Made by a program: the position numbers and the translations under genes
Assembly (NCBI RefSeq): GCF_019649055.1
Contig: NW_026570233.1
Location: 806,001 to 870,000, forward strand
Length of the DNA stretch: 64,000 nt
Origin: Paramacrobiotus metropolitanus
Taxonomy: Eukaryota > Tardigrada > Eutardigrada > Parachela > Macrobiotidae
Direction of reading: 5' to 3'
Notes under the pieces: generated by a model
The model's input: the letters and a program-made list of their open reading frames with translations, nothing else
What the model was told of the DNA's origin: nothing
The model's database searches: none
Shown here: one piece after another, positions 63,101 to 64,000 of the stretch
How the letters are laid out: every line of letters begins with the position of its first letter
Numbering within the stretch: position 1 is the stretch's first letter

Positions 63101-63833
63101 GACGCAAGAGCAACTGGCAGCTTACGGCGCCAACGCCACGTACCCGCCCTGCAACGACTGCCATCCGCTGATGGACTACGTAGCGTTTGTCGGTGGTCTG
63201 CCGACCGACAATGGCACCAACAGCGTTGTGGCTAAAGCGCTGGCCGACACCTGGAGCGATGGAAATCGGGAAGCGGTCAAGGTTGCTGGTAGCCCATTCA
63301 CTGTTGATCCAAACTACTCATTAACAGGAGGCTACAGCGCTAAGATTGGGTAAGAGCTGCGTTTGCATACAACAAGCGTACGGTGGAGAATTGCATTGTA
63401 AAAAAGGATTACATTAACGGTTTTAAGGCTTTTAAATTAACGGCTCGTGGTTGACAGAAACGCCAGCATTCCCGTACAGCGTCTGGATTACACGGTGGCC
63501 GTTCCGCCCAACACAACATGGAATATGCTGGACTGGACTGTCATCGGTCTGCCCGACTTGGAAACTTTCAACAGCCACTTCCGCTCGGACGTCAGTCCCA
63601 ATGCCACGGTGTATCCTTATGAAACGGTGACTGCTACCAGAGCGGCATCGACTGAACCTGAATACAGGCTGACAACAACGGTAAGGCAGAAGAGTATTTC
63701 GAAAGTCGAACGCAGGTCTAACCATGGAACGTATGTGTTTGCAGCCCAACTGGCTACCGGCAGCCATTATTGTTCCTCTCTTCGGTGCCATCCTTATGGT
63801 CTTGATAATTGTCTGCCTCATAACAAGGGCAAG
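42151..63833 (+). CDS. Giant DSL-domain (Delta/Jagged-like) membrane protein with many SEA-like modules, 3' end outside window
   Basis: The frame stays open through 21 exons: 42151-42198, 48577-48637, 49610-50051, 50741-50877, 51040-51108, 51323-51382, 51675-52151, 52240-52318, 52982-53305, 53698-53960, 54182-54239, 54320-54994, 55098-55336, 55398-55479, 55591-57032, 57187-58617, 59025-61749, 62022-62936, 63026-63349, 63458-63680 and 63745-63833 (about 3,390 residues). Signal peptide MITLRILPFLLLGIFK; Notch-ligand N-terminal domain (SGVLHVEVLSY, LCCDAG, CDIFVSICI; 22-183); DSL domain (about 190-250; PTDDCTGHYTC and CLNGWTGTKC); one EGF (about 250-285; GWHGPHCD). Then come more than a dozen modules of about 100-120 residues (helix ending in W, then PxxEGxPIRxIxYxV), Thr/Pro/Ala linkers and many Asn glycosylation sites, and a TM helix (AAIIVPLFGAILMVLIIVCL). 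Probably a cell-surface Notch ligand or antagonist. The DSL domain has an extra Cys, and the EGF array is missing. The exon 1 link across 6.4 kb is inferred. Confidence 0.82.
42964..43476. repeat. Degenerate dispersed direct repeats
   Basis: Three blocks recur in the same orientation. Block 1 (TTGTTCTAAACTCT then AAGTCAAA) starts near 43121, 43257 and 43440. Block 2 (CACGGAAGTCSACGGTTTATTAC with one difference) lies near 42964 and 43318. Block 3 (CCCGAAAA then T/A-rich AAAAAATC) lies near 43170 and 43371. Spacing is 140-200 bases. It looks like an old, diverged tandem array or nested element remains. Confidence 0.55.
43821..43828 (+). promoter_or_regulatory. TATA-like box before the small Cys-rich frame
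   Basis: TATATATA after a GC-rich GTTTCGCG, about 100 bases before the candidate start codon at 43929. Confidence 0.3.
43929..44210 (+). CDS. Possible small secreted Cys-rich peptide
   Basis: An open frame of 93 residues starts with a typical signal peptide (MVAASVVVISILLLLGKSRVSFA). A basic stretch (RRGFEEKK) that could be a processing site follows, then five cysteines (LVYC, GCFVRC, AAAC, TNC). A TATA-like box lies about 100 bases upstream. A GTAAAC donor-like site at 44178 and a further open frame at 44214-44411 raise the chance of a second exon, but the phases do not join cleanly. It would lie inside the presumed first intron of the DSL gene. No family is recognised, and transcription is unproven. 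Confidence 0.3.
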   Translation: MVAASVVVISILLLLGKSRVSFARRGFEEKKVDYLTELVYCAVLHRAGCFVRCAAACTFSIGGQVLGAKTNCDGGILNIFVRTVNWNNRNVVI

Positions 63834-64000
63834 GTAAGAACGCGCCTTTCAACTAAGACTTCCGCTGGTATTGTTTTTGTCACCAAATGTCGTTGGTTTT
63901 ATTTTTTTTTAAAAAGTGGAAGTGTCGGTGTACTTGTCACCGTTGTTACCAAAGGTCGTCGGCTTTGATATTTTTAATTAAAAAAATGGATGTGTAGTTG

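Overview
The window is nuclear DNA of a eutardigrade (water bear). Genes have many GC-rich exons separated by short AT-rich GT-AG introns. A complete four-exon gene at 37.35-38.47 kb encodes a secretory abundant heat-soluble (SAHS) protein, a family known only from eutardigrades. The other genes (aminergic-type GPCR, gustatory receptor, receptor guanylate cyclase, lipocalin, Notch ligand) are animal genes. I saw no retroelement or virus-like element.

Layout, left to right. 0.1-1.84 kb (+): amine-type GPCR, two exons. 4.06-5.35 kb (+): secreted Kazal protein with a Thr-rich tail. 6.20-6.96 kb (+): small secreted protein of unknown family. 14.28-7.39 kb (-): complete receptor guanylate cyclase. 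15.80-16.92 kb (+): Cys-rich, probably GPI-anchored protein. 18.03-19.64 kb (+): gustatory-receptor-like 7TM protein. 20.37-20.01 kb (-): Asn/Gly-rich repeat protein with a frame break. 21.0-22.8 kb: three small non-autonomous DNA transposons. 23.2-28.5 kb (+): divergent RTEL1/FANCJ-type (Rad3/XPD family) helicase homologue whose ATPase motifs are lost although its iron-sulfur cysteines remain. 32.7-30.4 kb (-): lipocalin, with a MITE in its second intron. 33.8-35.8 kb (+): decayed copies of pieces of two other genes in this window. 37.35-38.47 kb (+): SAHS. 42.15 kb to the right edge (+): a very large DSL-domain (Delta/Jagged-like) Notch ligand homologue.

The strongest novelty is the ligand-like gene. 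Its frame stays open through 21 exons (about 3,390 residues so far). It starts with a signal peptide, a Notch-ligand N-terminal domain, a DSL domain and one EGF. In place of the usual EGF array it then has more than a dozen modules of about 100-120 residues with a SEA/ferredoxin-like pattern and Thr/Pro/Ala-rich linkers, followed by a transmembrane segment. Its cytoplasmic tail lies beyond the window. The second is the helicase-like pseudoenzyme. Exon fragments of both genes lie decayed side by side at 33.8-35.8 kb, so both were probably once duplicated locally.

The genes do not form a pathway. Most encode secreted or membrane proteins. All family assignments are motif matches made by eye; exon joins were chosen by GT/AG sites and codon phase and have no transcript support here.
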